Shown here: one piece after another, positions 16,711-25,671 of the stretch
Position numbering within the stretch: the stretch's first letter is position 1
How the letters are laid out: the number at the start of each line of letters is the position of its first letter
Origin: Nocardia jiangxiensis NBRC 101359
GTDB taxonomy: Bacteria; Actinomycetota; Actinomycetes; Mycobacteriales; Mycobacteriaceae
Direction of reading: 5' to 3'
DNA length: 64,000 nucleotides
Assembly: GCF_000308615.1 (NCBI RefSeq)
Contig: NZ_BAGB01000023.1
Location: forward strand, 1 to 64,000
The notes under the pieces: generated by a model
Seen by the model: the letters and a program-made list of their open reading frames with translations, nothing else
Database searches by the model: none
Told to the model about the DNA's origin: nothing
Program-made: the position numbers and the translations under genes

Positions 16711-17799
16711 ATGGCCAAGACACGCAATCAGGACTTCCTGCGCGGCACCGACCGCGATCAGAAACGCATCGTCGAGCTCGCCGCTGCCGGGGTCGCCGTC
16801 ACGGTCGCTGCCGTATTGGTGATCACTCTGTGGGTGTACCCGCGCTATCACAAGCCGTCCGGTCTGGCGCTGAATATCGAAGTGCCCTATGTCGGTCCGG
16901 GCGTCGGCACCGGGACGAAGGTGATTCTGCACGGTGCGGAGATCGGCGAGGTCACCGGCCTCGAGAAGACCGATCCGGGCACGGTGCGGATGAGCCTGCA
17001 ACTGCAATCGGGGATCTCCGAGCGGCTGACCGACGACTTCGACCTGGATTTCCGTCCGCAGAACTACTTCGGCATCAGCGCGGTTGATCTGATCGCCCAT
17101 CCGGAGGGAGATCGGCTGGTGTCCGGCAGCACGCTGGACAAGACGCCCACCGGCGACTTCACCATGTCGACGATGCTGGAGAAGGGTTCGCTGGCGGTCG
17201 ACGGGACACTGACCCAGTCGATCGTTACCAGCTTGAACAAGGTCATCCGCTACACCGACGGACTGACGCCGCTGATCCAATCCGGAATCGTCCTCGCCGA
17301 TCGGGTGGCGGCCACCCAGCAGGCGCTGCCGACCGAACTGATGCGTCGCGCCGACGACATCCTCGCGGTCATGCCCGCTTTCGAGACCCAGGCGATCGAC
17401 GCTCTCTACAACATCTACAACAGTGAATACAACCGGCGAGCGGACGGGTCGGTGGGTGTGGACGACGCGTTCATGGACAAGACCGACGAAGGTCTGGGCC
17501 TGGCCGCCAACAGCCTGTTCGGCAAGGCCGGTCACCTGCTCGCCTCCCACGGCGCGCAGCTCACCCCGGTCACCCAGCTCGTCGCGGCGTTGACCGACGT
17601 CATGCCGCACATGCTCGGCGGCGGTGCCGCCCCCGGCAAGTTGATGACGCTGATCGACCGCTACAACGCCGCCTTCACCGGCAGCGGCGGTCACAAGACC
17701 CTGAATCTGCGCATCATCGTGGACGATCTGCCGATGTTCGCCACACCGTTGGCGCTGACCGGGATTCCGACTGCGCCCGCCGGGGAGGGACACCGATGA
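16711..17799 (+). CDS. mceA: MceA, first MCE-domain subunit
   Basis: A 362-residue subunit of the periplasm-spanning hexameric tunnel that moves lipids to the permease. It has a short cytoplasmic N-terminus, one membrane anchor (about 22-45, VAVTVAAVLVITLWVYPRY), then the MCE/MlaD domain (YVGPGVGTGTKVILHGAEIGEVTGLE through FRPQNYFGISAVDLI; landmarks GTKVILHGAEIGEV and NYFGISAV). A long helical C-terminal region follows. ATG follows the yrbEB stop by 4 bp, with AAGGATAGG upstream. The end overlaps mceB by 4 bp (ATGA). Confidence 0.92.
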   Translation: MAKTRNQDFLRGTDRDQKRIVELAAAGVAVTVAAVLVITLWVYPRYHKPSGLALNIEVPYVGPGVGTGTKVILHGAEIGEVTGLEKTDPGTVRMSLQLQSGISERLTDDFDLDFRPQNYFGISAVDLIAHPEGDRLVSGSTLDKTPTGDFTMSTMLEKGSLAVDGTLTQSIVTSLNKVIRYTDGLTPLIQSGIVLADRVAATQQALPTELMRRADDILAVMPAFETQAIDALYNIYNSEYNRRADGSVGVDDAFMDKTDEGLGLAANSLFGKAGHLLASHGAQLTPVTQLVAALTDVMPHMLGGGAAPGKLMTLIDRYNAAFTGSGGHKTLNLRIIVDDLPMFATPLALTGIPTAPAGEGHR

Positions 17800-18809
17800 G
17801 CCCACGGACCAAATTGTTCATCACGCTGGGCAAGCTCGGCGTCGCCGCGGTCGTGGCGGTGGTGTTGTTCTCGATCATTCTCAGCGCGATCAAGAGCCCG
17901 GTACAGGGTGCGACCAACAGCTACACTGCCGAGTTCACCGATGTGTCCGGGCTGCACGTCAATGGTGACATCCGGACGAAAGGCGTTCGGGTGGGGAAGG
18001 TTTCGGCGATCGAGCTCACCCGGGAGAACGGTGCGAGCATCGCGCGGGTGAGCTTCTCGCTCGAGCGTCCGTACCGGTTGCTCGACAACACCGTGCTCGC
18101 CGTGAAGTACCAGAACCTCACCGGGGTTCGATACGTCGATCTGCAGGAGCCGGACCGGCCGGGCCGTCCGGTGCACACGCTGGGCACCGATCGGACCCGC
18201 CCCTCGTTCGACATCACCCAGCTGTTCAACGGCCTGCAGCCGGTGCTGAACACGATGAGCACCAACGAGATCAACACCTTCATGCAGAACGCCATCACCC
18301 TGTTGCAGGGGGACGGATCGGGCCTGGCGCCGATGCTCGACAGCGTGCAGCGGCTCGCCGATCTCGCGCACGACCGCGAACAGGTCATCTCGGTGCTCGT
18401 CACGAACCTTTCGCGGATCTCGGATTCGATGGGCGGCAGGTCACCGGAGGTGCAGGAATTTCTGAAGTCGATGAGTTTCCCGGTCGCCAAGGCGATGACC
18501 GTACTGAGTCAGTTTCCGAAGACGGCGAAATTCGGACCCGAGTTCCTCACACCGATCCACCAGTTGCTCATCCAACTCGGTCTTGCCCGCGGCGTGAACG
18601 TCGACCAGATCCTGTCCCACGCCTTCGCCTCCCTGCCGCAGGCCGCCGAGGCGTTGCGGTTGTTGCCGGTGGCGTTCGCCGGGCTGCAGATGCCGCAGAC
18701 CTCGGCCACTTCCGCGTCGATGAACTGCAGCAACGGAGTTGCCCAACTTCCCACGGAGGTCAAGGTTTTGCTGAACGGGAGCGAGGTCGTGCTGTGCCGG
18801 ACCCGATGA
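17796..18809 (+). CDS. mceB: MceB, MCE-domain subunit
   Basis: A 337-residue single-anchor MCE protein. The membrane segment lies at about 12-32 (VAAVVAVVLFSIILSAI). The MCE domain reads AEFTDVSGLHVNGDIRTKGVRVGKVSAIEL (landmarks VSGLHVNGDIRTKGVRVG) and LAVKYQNLTGVRYVDLQEP. Helical repeats follow, with VLNTMSTNEINTFMQNA. Its start overlaps mceA (ATGA) and its stop overlaps mceC, so the genes are translationally coupled. Two cysteines near the C-terminus (SMNCSNG and VVLCRTR) resemble the conserved MceB pair and could form a disulfide, by inference. Confidence 0.92.
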   Translation: MSPRTKLFITLGKLGVAAVVAVVLFSIILSAIKSPVQGATNSYTAEFTDVSGLHVNGDIRTKGVRVGKVSAIELTRENGASIARVSFSLERPYRLLDNTVLAVKYQNLTGVRYVDLQEPDRPGRPVHTLGTDRTRPSFDITQLFNGLQPVLNTMSTNEINTFMQNAITLLQGDGSGLAPMLDSVQRLADLAHDREQVISVLVTNLSRISDSMGGRSPEVQEFLKSMSFPVAKAMTVLSQFPKTAKFGPEFLTPIHQLLIQLGLARGVNVDQILSHAFASLPQAAEALRLLPVAFAGLQMPQTSATSASMNCSNGVAQLPTEVKVLLNGSEVVLCRTR

Positions 18810-19816
18810 CGAGCGGACCCCGTCCCGGCGCGATACGCGCGCTGGTGCGGCGGGTTTCCGCCAGTGAAATTCTGCTCGGAACGGCGGTGCTGGTGACGGC
18901 GGTCGTGGCGCTGGGCGCGACGACCGTGTTCTACACCCATCCGGTCGCGCAGCGCACCGTATCGTTCGAGACCACCGACGCATCGGCGCTGTCGACCGGT
19001 GCGGAGGTCCGGGTGGCCGGGATCACCGTCGGCAAGATCACCAAGCTGTCGTTCCGGCCGGACACGGTGCTGGTCGAGGCCCGGGTCTCGGACGACACCT
19101 TCATCGGCGACGATTCTCGTGTCCAGGTCCGAATGCTCACGCCGGTCGGCGGTTACGCGGTGACCCTCGTTCCGCTGGGCAATTCCACGCTGGGCTCGCG
19201 GGTCATTCCGCTCGACCACGTCACCGTCCCGTATTCGATCGGGGACGTACTGCAGGCCGCACCGCACGTGACCGATGAGGTCCAGGGCAGCACGGCGAAC
19301 GCGAACATCGATCAGGTAGCTCGAGCGCTGCAACATAATTCGACGTCGATCAGGTCGTTGATCTCCGGGATGAACAGCATCGCCGCCGTGATGGATCGCC
19401 AGCGTACGCAGGTCGAGCAGATCACCGGCCTGGCCTCGGAGTACATGAAGTCGTTCAACGGCAACCGGGACTTCGTGTTCGACCTGATCCGCCAGATCGA
19501 CATGGTCGTGACCACCTATGACAACGCACATGTCGGCTTCAACGAGGCCTACCGCCTGCTCGGCGACGTCCTCATGCGAGTGCAGCCGGAGATGAAGTTC
19601 TATCTCGACCACAAGGACCAGGTGCGCGGTGCGGTGGACCAGGTGCGCAAGTCGATCGAGAGCTTCCAGGCGAATATCGGACCCGCCATCGACAAACTGA
19701 AGGGACTGCGCGCCCAGCTCGAGGCGTGGCTGACCCCGAAGGGGCTGGCGACGATCGCCGGCGGCACCGTGCTGTCCTCCGACCTCTGTGTTCCGCTACC
19801 CGGACGGACGTGCTGA
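18806..19816 (+). CDS. mceC: MceC, MCE-domain subunit
   Basis: A 336-residue MCE protein: anchor at about 20-42 (LGTAVLVTAVVALGATTVFY), MCE domain with TDASALSTGAEVRVAGITVG and RVQVRMLTPVGGYAVTLVPLG (landmarks STGAEVRVAGITVGKI, MLTPVGGYAVTLV), then helices. The start is taken as ATG 18806, which overlaps the mceB stop in the ATGA pattern of the operon; an in-frame GTG at 18794 would add four residues. The C-terminus ends LCVPLPGRTC. Confidence 0.92.
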   Translation: MTSGPRPGAIRALVRRVSASEILLGTAVLVTAVVALGATTVFYTHPVAQRTVSFETTDASALSTGAEVRVAGITVGKITKLSFRPDTVLVEARVSDDTFIGDDSRVQVRMLTPVGGYAVTLVPLGNSTLGSRVIPLDHVTVPYSIGDVLQAAPHVTDEVQGSTANANIDQVARALQHNSTSIRSLISGMNSIAAVMDRQRTQVEQITGLASEYMKSFNGNRDFVFDLIRQIDMVVTTYDNAHVGFNEAYRLLGDVLMRVQPEMKFYLDHKDQVRGAVDQVRKSIESFQANIGPAIDKLKGLRAQLEAWLTPKGLATIAGGTVLSSDLCVPLPGRTC

Positions 19817-19817
19817 T

Positions 19818-20915
19818 ATGACGAAACGGAAGAAGTATCTGATCGGCGCCGGTGCGGTACTCACGCTCGCACTGGTCGGCGGCCTCGGCTTCGCCACCGT
19901 CGATCCGACAGGCCCCCGATCACTGTCTGGGTTCTGTGCCCGGATGCCCGACGCGATCGGCCTGTATCCGGGTAATCCCATCACCCAGATGGGGTTGCAG
20001 GTCGGTCATGTCGACCGCATCGAACCCGAGGGCGATCACGTGCAGGTGTCGTTCACTCTCGACGGCGGGCGGCGATTCCCCGTCGACGTGCGCGCGGTCA
20101 CGCGCTCGAAGTCGATCCTCGCCGACCGCAGTGTGGAACTGGTGGGCAACTACCGGACCGGACCGGAACTCGCCGCGGGACAGTGCATCCCGCAGGAGCA
20201 CAGCTTCACTCCCAAGAGCATCTCCGAAATCGCCGGCTCGGCAGCGGATTTCATCAACGCGCTGAGTCCGAACGACAACAGCGAGAGCTTCGAGAAGGCG
20301 ATATCCGGATTCGACCAGGCACTGCGGGGACAGGGCGGCAACGCGCGGACGATGATGCTGCACGCCGCCGCGGCGGCGTCGAGCCCGGACCGGTTGACCG
20401 CCGATATCGGTTCCATCATCCAGAACATGGCACCGCTGACCGACGAAGCGTTACAGCGATGGCCCGCGATCCGATCCATCATGGATCAGCTGCCCGCTGT
20501 GGTCGGCGCCGGTATCGATCTGTTTCCCGGAGTCGTGGACGTTTGTGTCGGTGTCGGCTGGCTGGTGAACGTGTTGCACGATGTGCAGACCAATTACGGC
20601 GGACTGCTCTGGCCACAGTTGCAGGGCCCGGTCGCCGACGCCATCCACCTGGCGGCAACTCATTCCAAAGACATTGCAGGACTGCTGGATTCGATACCGT
20701 CGATTGCCGCGACACTGCGTCAGCAGGCAGCGAACAACGGCGGGATGTCGATCGATTACCGGCCGCCCACCGTGCAGGTCGACTCGCCGGCTGCTCCGGA
20801 GCTGTGTACGGCGGCGAACCACTCACAACCGGGTAGCTGCTCGCTCGCCGACGGGCACGTCCAGGTGCCGGTTGCGGGGTTGTTGGGCCTGGTACTCGCG
20901 AAAGGTCAGCGATGA
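19818..20915 (+). CDS. mceD: MceD, MCE-domain subunit
   Basis: A 365-residue MCE protein. ATG 19818 comes right after the mceC stop, giving a basic N-terminus MTKRKKY and an anchor ILIGAGAVLTLALVGGLGF-like segment at residues 7-27. The MCE domain follows with GNPITQMGLQVGHVDRIE, VDVRAVTRSKSILADRSVEL and a central cysteine in AAGQCIPQ. The remainder is helical with a C-terminal hydrophobic stretch (VPVAGLLGLVLAKGQR). Its stop overlaps the mceE start by 4 bp. Confidence 0.92.
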   Translation: MTKRKKYLIGAGAVLTLALVGGLGFATVDPTGPRSLSGFCARMPDAIGLYPGNPITQMGLQVGHVDRIEPEGDHVQVSFTLDGGRRFPVDVRAVTRSKSILADRSVELVGNYRTGPELAAGQCIPQEHSFTPKSISEIAGSAADFINALSPNDNSESFEKAISGFDQALRGQGGNARTMMLHAAAAASSPDRLTADIGSIIQNMAPLTDEALQRWPAIRSIMDQLPAVVGAGIDLFPGVVDVCVGVGWLVNVLHDVQTNYGGLLWPQLQGPVADAIHLAATHSKDIAGLLDSIPSIAATLRQQAANNGGMSIDYRPPTVQVDSPAAPELCTAANHSQPGSCSLADGHVQVPVAGLLGLVLAKGQR

Positions 20916-21919
20916 AGAGATCCGCGCGATGGAAGACCGGTGCTGTGGCGACGATGCTCGGGTGCTGCGTGCTGGCGACGTGCGCGTGTACGGCGGTGCG
21001 GCCGGATGATCTGCCCTCGGTGCGAGGCGGAGTGGGTGCGAGCCATCAGCTCGGGCTGCAGTTCGCCAGCACGATGAATCTGCCCACCGGGGCCGATGTG
21101 ATGATGGACGGCCTGCGTGTGGGTGAGGTCGAAAGCCTCTCTGTGGCAGGGAAATTCGTCGATGTCACAGTCGGTGTGAAGGACGGGACGAAGATTCCCG
21201 CGGACGTGCACGCGGTCATCCGCCAGAACACCCTGCTGGGCGATACCTACATCGCGCTCGACCACGGGACGGTGGTGCACGGGCCGTACTTGCCGCCGGG
21301 CGGCACGGTGACGGTCGATCACACGAGTTCGCCGCCGCAACTGGAGGACACGATGGCGGTGCTGGCCTACTTCGTCAACGGCGGCAGCATCCAGAAGATC
21401 GAGGACTCCATGACCGGAATCAATGCCGTCATGCCGAAGCCTCGTGACGTTCAGCGCCTCGCGACGGTGGTCGCCGGGGACATGCGCGATCTGGCCGGCG
21501 ATACGAACGAAATCGACCGCATGCTGAACGGTTTCTCCGCAACCGGCGCCGCGATCGACGCCAAGGGACAGACCCTGGCGACCTTGTTCTCGCAGCCGAC
21601 CGTGCACTACTGGCGCCGCACCGCGGTGAACATCGTGTCCTACATCAGCCAGATCCTCCCCTCGGTCGGCAGCGTGTACGAGGGCGGCCTGTGGATGGTG
21701 CCGATGCTGAACTCACTGGCCGCGACCGGCGCTGTCGGGCGCGGTATCTGGGACGACGCGCCCGCGGATACCGCCGCGTTGTCGGATTTCCTGCGGACGA
21801 CGGTCCTGCCTTTCGCCCAGAATCCGTCGGTCGACATCCGCTCGATCAATACGGCCGAGGGGGACGAGATCGTCGGGGACGTCGAGAATCTGATGCGCAT
21901 GCTGGGAGCGGTGAAATGA
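20912..21919 (+). CDS. mceE: MceE, lipoprotein-like MCE subunit
   Basis: A 335-residue MCE protein. By position it corresponds to MceE, the subunit usually lipidated (LprK type). The N-terminus has KR/RWK charges, a hydrophobic core and a cysteine cluster (TMLGCCVLATCACTAV), so a lipoprotein signal is plausible, but no perfect lipobox can be picked among the four cysteines. The MCE domain contains TMNLPTGADVMMDGLRVGEV and AVIRQNTLLGDTYIALD. Start and stop both overlap neighbours (ATGA), so translation is coupled. Confidence 0.92.
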   Translation: MKRSARWKTGAVATMLGCCVLATCACTAVRPDDLPSVRGGVGASHQLGLQFASTMNLPTGADVMMDGLRVGEVESLSVAGKFVDVTVGVKDGTKIPADVHAVIRQNTLLGDTYIALDHGTVVHGPYLPPGGTVTVDHTSSPPQLEDTMAVLAYFVNGGSIQKIEDSMTGINAVMPKPRDVQRLATVVAGDMRDLAGDTNEIDRMLNGFSATGAAIDAKGQTLATLFSQPTVHYWRRTAVNIVSYISQILPSVGSVYEGGLWMVPMLNSLAATGAVGRGIWDDAPADTAALSDFLRTTVLPFAQNPSVDIRSINTAEGDEIVGDVENLMRMLGAVK

Positions 21920-22872
21920 GCCTCAAGACCGTCGCATCGATCGTCGGCATGGCGGTCCTGGCCGGATCCTCGTTCGTCTACATGAACCACGTCGGCCTGG
22001 ATATCGTTCTGCTACAACATGTTCGAACCGCCAGCATGTCGATTCCCGACACCAACGGCCTGGCGGTCGGTTCCCGGGTCCTGCTGCGCGGCGTAGCGAT
22101 CGGACATGTCACCGGCATCACCCCCGGGTCGGACCATGCCGAGATCTCGTGGAACTACGACAACGGGTACCGCATTCCCATGGACAGCAGATTCCGGGTG
22201 GACAACCTCTCGGCGCTGGGGGAGGCGTACGTGGCGGTATCCCCGGCGACCGAGTCCGGTCCCTATCTCGCCGACGGCGCCACCGTGCCTGCGGCCCACG
22301 TGGTCGTGCCGACCACCTTCCAGGAGCTGTCGGCGCGGCTGACCCGGATGCTCGAGCAGGTCGAGCCCGATCGGGTCCGCGAGATCTTCGAGACCATCGA
22401 TGTCGCGCTGCCCGACGACTCCTGGATCCTCGGCGACCTGTCACGAGCTGGTCAACTGCTGGCCCAGACCCTGACACAGCGATCGGGCGATCTGACCCAG
22501 CTGCTCAGTAAGCTACAGCCGCTGCTCCAGGGCGCCGGGACCGTGCCCGATGATCTCGCCGGTGCCGCACCTCGGCTGGCCGCGTTCGGTTCGGGATTCG
22601 ACGACATGCTCGGCGGCGTGTACTTCGCCGCGTCCTTCGGGCCGCTGACCAGCATTCGTGACGGTGCTGCCCCGCTGATCGATCAGCTGCAGGCATTCCT
22701 GGACAAGAGTTCTGGCGATCTGCACACCCTGGGCGTGGATCTGCTCCCCGGCGTCCGCGCCGGGGCGGCGGCGATGTCGACCGTGGACGTCGGGCGGCTG
22801 CTGGACAACGCGCTCGATTCGACCTCATCGGGTGATGCGATCACCGTGCACCTGCGACCCCCGGGGAGGTAG
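21916..22872 (+). CDS. mceF: MceF, last MCE-domain subunit
   Basis: A 318-residue MCE protein beginning at the ATG that overlaps the mceE stop; the frame is open further upstream, but that part lies inside mceE. N-terminal anchor SIVGMAVLAGSSFVYM, MCE domain with IPDTNGLAVGSRVLLRGVAIG and SRFRVDNLSALGEAYVAVSP (landmarks GSRVLLRGVAIGHVTGI, DNLSALGEAYVAV). Many MceF proteins are longer (over 400 residues); this one lacks an extended Pro-rich tail. It is the sixth tunnel subunit, so the set A-F is complete. Confidence 0.9.
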   Translation: MSLKTVASIVGMAVLAGSSFVYMNHVGLDIVLLQHVRTASMSIPDTNGLAVGSRVLLRGVAIGHVTGITPGSDHAEISWNYDNGYRIPMDSRFRVDNLSALGEAYVAVSPATESGPYLADGATVPAAHVVVPTTFQELSARLTRMLEQVEPDRVREIFETIDVALPDDSWILGDLSRAGQLLAQTLTQRSGDLTQLLSKLQPLLQGAGTVPDDLAGAAPRLAAFGSGFDDMLGGVYFAASFGPLTSIRDGAAPLIDQLQAFLDKSSGDLHTLGVDLLPGVRAGAAAMSTVDVGRLLDNALDSTSSGDAITVHLRPPGR

Positions 22873-22931
22873 CCCCTGCCCCCGCGACGACAGCGATTTC
22901 TCGTGACCATCCCCGTTCGAAGAAGGCTTCC

Positions 22932-23600
22932 ATGACCAACTCCACTTCCGTGCTCACCGACCCCGAGGCCGACACCGACGCCGCGGCATCCGAATCCACA
23001 TCCGAGGACCGGACGCGCCGGCGATCGGCGGTGTTGTCCTCCGCCCTGCGTCGCGGCCGACGCACCGGCGATTCCTCGATCAAACTGAAAACCGTTGCGA
23101 CCGCGGCGATCGTCCTGATACTGGCCGTCGCAGTGGCGGTCCTGGGCTGGCAGTTGAGTGACAAGGCCGATCAGATCGACGCAGCCCGGGCCGATCAGGC
23201 CGGGACCGCGCACGCCGAGCAGGTGGCACTCGACTACGCCACCGCCGCGGCACAGATGAACTTCCAGGATGTGGCCTCCTGGCGCACGCGCCTGACCAAG
23301 GGCACCAGTCCGGAACTGTCGAATCGGCTGACCCAGGCCGCCACTTCGATGGAACAGATCATCACCCCGCTGCAATGGGTGTCGACAGCGAAACCTGTTG
23401 CAGCGAAGGTGCGTTCGGACAACAACGGCATCTACGCGGTGGACTGTTTCGTCAGCGTGCTGACCAAGAACAGTCAAGCGCCCGAGGGCATCCAGTCGAC
23501 CGCGACCTATCAGCTGACCCTGGACAGCCACAGCAACTGGACCATCACCGATATCGGCGGTATCGGATCGGCTCTGAACGGTGCCGCCGCGCCGCGGTGA
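22932..23600 (+). CDS. Mce-associated membrane protein (Mas)
   Basis: A 222-residue protein: acidic, Ser/Thr-rich cytoplasmic N-terminus, a basic patch (RTRRRSAVLSSALRRGRR), one membrane segment (about 58-78, ATAAIVLILAVAVAVLGW), then an extracytoplasmic NTF2-like domain (AEQVALDYATAAAQMNFQDV, SWRTRLTKGTSPELSNRL, QLTLDSHSNWTITDIGGI). Proteins of this kind follow mce genes in actinobacteria and are needed for transporter stability in some systems (established for mycobacterial Mam/Mas proteins). It begins 59 bp after mceF and is followed by a strong terminator, so it closes the operon. Confidence 0.88.
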   Translation: MTNSTSVLTDPEADTDAAASESTSEDRTRRRSAVLSSALRRGRRTGDSSIKLKTVATAAIVLILAVAVAVLGWQLSDKADQIDAARADQAGTAHAEQVALDYATAAAQMNFQDVASWRTRLTKGTSPELSNRLTQAATSMEQIITPLQWVSTAKPVAAKVRSDNNGIYAVDCFVSVLTKNSQAPEGIQSTATYQLTLDSHSNWTITDIGGIGSALNGAAAPR

Positions 23601-23612
23601 GCCCCGCGCGCC

Positions 23613-23652
23613 CGGGCCCGGTGCACACCGACTGCGGTGTGCGCCGGGCCCG
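23613..23652 (+). terminator. Terminator of the mce operon
   Basis: Long stem of 17 bp with one mismatch (arms 23613-23629 and 23636-23652, loop GACTGC) beginning 12 bp after the last stop codon of the operon. Confidence 0.8.
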
Positions 23653-23798
23653 GACGTGTGCCGGGACGGTCGCCGCGTCGGATCTCCAATTCGATTGCAG
23701 CGGAACGTATTGCGGTGGTGAGTGATCGGCTGCCGGGTGGAGCGGTGATCCGGCCCGGACACGAGGCCGGACCTTGTGTCCGTTCGCGCCGCGCCGCG

Positions 23799-24398
23799 TC
23801 AGGGGAGTAGTGCCGGAAGCAGGAATGTGCGCAGTCGCGCCCGGATGGTGTCCAGGTCCTCGGCCTCGGGGGTCGATCCGCGGGCGATGTAGTACATCTC
23901 CAGCTCCGAGATCCATTCGCACAGCAGCCGGAGATCGAGATCGGCGCGGATCGTGCCGGTGGTCTGGGCTCGGGCCAGGATCGGTTCCCACAGTTCGTAG
24001 GTCAGCTCGCGGGCCCGGCCGGACTCGGTGAGCAGCCGTGCGGCCAGCACCATCTCCGCCGGTGAGACCAGGCGATGCACCATCGGGTCGCGGCGGCCGC
24101 GGCGTACGTCCTCGCAGATGCCCTCGACGATGCTGTCCTCGATGGTGGGTCGCCGGGCGATGAACTCGCGCGCGGAAGCCATGTTCGCGCGGGCGCGGCG
24201 CACCACCGATTCGGTCACCAGCGCATCGCGATCGGCGAAGTAGCGATACACCGTCGCGCGCGAACTCGAGGCTGCCTTGGCCACGTCCTCCATGGTCGTG
24301 CCCGCGATGCCGAGGCGAGCGAAACAGGATTCGGCCGCGGCGAGGATGGCCGATCGGGTATCGGCCGGGCGCTCGATCTCGGTGCCGCGTGCAGTCAC
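23799..24398 (-). CDS. TetR-family regulator 1
   Basis: A 199-residue repressor-type protein. The helix-turn-helix reads AILAAAESCFARLGIAGTTM-EDVAKAASSSRATVYRYFADRDAL, matching the TetR N-terminal signature. The rest is an all-helical ligand-binding domain. The start is taken as GTG 24398, eleven codons before the HTH region. A GTG at 24449 would add 17 residues but would run through the palindrome region. It is divergent from the Rieske gene at 24485. A perfect 15-bp palindrome lies between the two genes and is the likely operator for self-control and control of the Rieske operon. Confidence 0.88.
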   Translation of the reverse strand: MTARGTEIERPADTRSAILAAAESCFARLGIAGTTMEDVAKAASSSRATVYRYFADRDALVTESVVRRARANMASAREFIARRPTIEDSIVEGICEDVRRGRRDPMVHRLVSPAEMVLAARLLTESGRARELTYELWEPILARAQTTGTIRADLDLRLLCEWISELEMYYIARGSTPEAEDLDTIRARLRTFLLPALLP

Positions 24399-24450
24399 GA
24401 GGCAACGGTACCAAGTTATCGCGTAATCGAAAACCTTTAGATAAGACACT

Positions 24451-24465
24451 AGACAATCATTGTCT
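24451..24465. promoter_or_regulatory. Perfect palindrome, likely operator of TetR 1
   Basis: AGACAATCATTGTCT: 7-bp arms around one central base, between divergent starts at 24398 and 24485. A half-match to the other regulon dyad (reverse strand ATCTAAAGG) lies next to it at about 24433-24445. Such short perfect dyads in divergent promoters are typical binding sites of the adjacent TetR. Confidence 0.6.
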
Positions 24466-24484
24466 CGTGTGCCACTCTCGGATC

Positions 24485-25669
24485 ATGGAGCGCGACGAGA
24501 AGATCAGGCTCACGCAGCGGCTCATCGCCCACGTGGACAACAACACCACCGACTATGCGGAAGACCTTCTCCGCGTGTCCTTTTCGGTATTCGACGATCC
24601 CGAGCTGGCAGACAAGGAACGAGCCGTGGTGCGGCGATTCCCGCATATCGTGGCGCACGTGGACGAGCTGGCGAAGGCCGGCGATTTCCTGACCACCGAG
24701 CTGATCGGGACGCCGCTGCTGGTGGTCAGGCAGAGCGACGGCAGCGTGAAGGCGTTCTCCAACGTCTGCCGCCACCGCGGAGCCAAGGTCGAATTCGCCG
24801 AGTCCGGTTGCAAGCGCGTATTCGCCTGCCGCTACCACAACTGGTCCTACGGCAAGGACGGCTCGCTGCGCGGCATGCCGCACGCCGAAGGCTTCGACGG
24901 CATGGATCGCGGCGACTACGGCCTGGTCGAATTCCCGTGCGAGGTCCGGCACGGGCTGGTCTGGGTGGTGCCGACCGTCGGCGCGAGCCTGGACATCGCC
25001 GCGATCCTGGGAGACAAGCACGACGCGGAGGTCACCGATACCGGGATGGGTGGGTCGTACCAGGTGCGCAAGGAGACCTGGCGGCTGGAGATGAACTGGA
25101 AGATCGCCGTGGACGGGGTGCAGGATTCGTATCACCTGTGCCAGTTGCACACCAAGACGGTCTGCAACTATCTCGAGGGCAATATCACCGCCTTCGACCC
25201 GGTCGGCCGTTCGTGGCGACTCGTGGTGGCGCGCAAGGCGATCACCGAGGTGCGCGACGCCGATCCGGATTCGTTCGACGTCCGCGACTATTCGTTGGCC
25301 AACTACACGATCTATCCCGGGACCATGCTGGTGACCGAGCCCAACCACTTCGAGATCTGGACGATCGTGCCGGACGCGCAGGACCCGAACGTCAGCTACT
25401 GCACCATCCGGCTGCTGTCCCCGCGCAAACCGGAGACGCCGCGGGAGGAACGGATCCTGGAGAAGAACTGGGATCTGCTGATGGAGACGTTGCACGCCGA
25501 GGACTGGTACGTCACCAAGACGATCACCGACAACGCCGCGCACGGTCAGGTCACCGAATTGATCTACGGGCGAAACGAATTGCCGGGGCAGGTTTTTCAC
25601 AAGATGGTCGCCGACGATGTGGCACGGTACGACACCGAGCGTGGTGCGCGGCCGGTCGCGGTCCAGTAG
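24485..25669 (+). CDS. Rieske non-heme iron oxygenase, large subunit (second copy)
   Basis: A 394-residue ring-hydroxylating-type oxygenase. Rieske ligands CRHRGAKVEF and CRYHNWSY; mononuclear iron ligands in DSYHLCQLHTKTV (two histidines) and the late aspartate in LEKNWDLLMET. It is clearly related to the oxygenase at 9.6-10.8 kb (same length, same LIVVRQ/VCRHRG and HAEDW/HAEDF features). The start is ATG 24485; the upstream open frame crosses the operator. It heads an operon with a crotonase, a hotdog protein and a CoA-transferase. A direct substrate such as a CoA ester or ring acid is possible, but not shown. Confidence 0.92.
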   Translation: MERDEKIRLTQRLIAHVDNNTTDYAEDLLRVSFSVFDDPELADKERAVVRRFPHIVAHVDELAKAGDFLTTELIGTPLLVVRQSDGSVKAFSNVCRHRGAKVEFAESGCKRVFACRYHNWSYGKDGSLRGMPHAEGFDGMDRGDYGLVEFPCEVRHGLVWVVPTVGASLDIAAILGDKHDAEVTDTGMGGSYQVRKETWRLEMNWKIAVDGVQDSYHLCQLHTKTVCNYLEGNITAFDPVGRSWRLVVARKAITEVRDADPDSFDVRDYSLANYTIYPGTMLVTEPNHFEIWTIVPDAQDPNVSYCTIRLLSPRKPETPREERILEKNWDLLMETLHAEDWYVTKTITDNAAHGQVTELIYGRNELPGQVFHKMVADDVARYDTERGARPVAVQ

Positions 25670-25671
25670 TC

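Noticed and set aside
24433..24445. ATCTAAAGG (reverse strand) beside TetR 1
   Set aside because: Only one arm of the regulon dyad is present (right core TCG); it was kept as a possible half-site and not counted among the seven.
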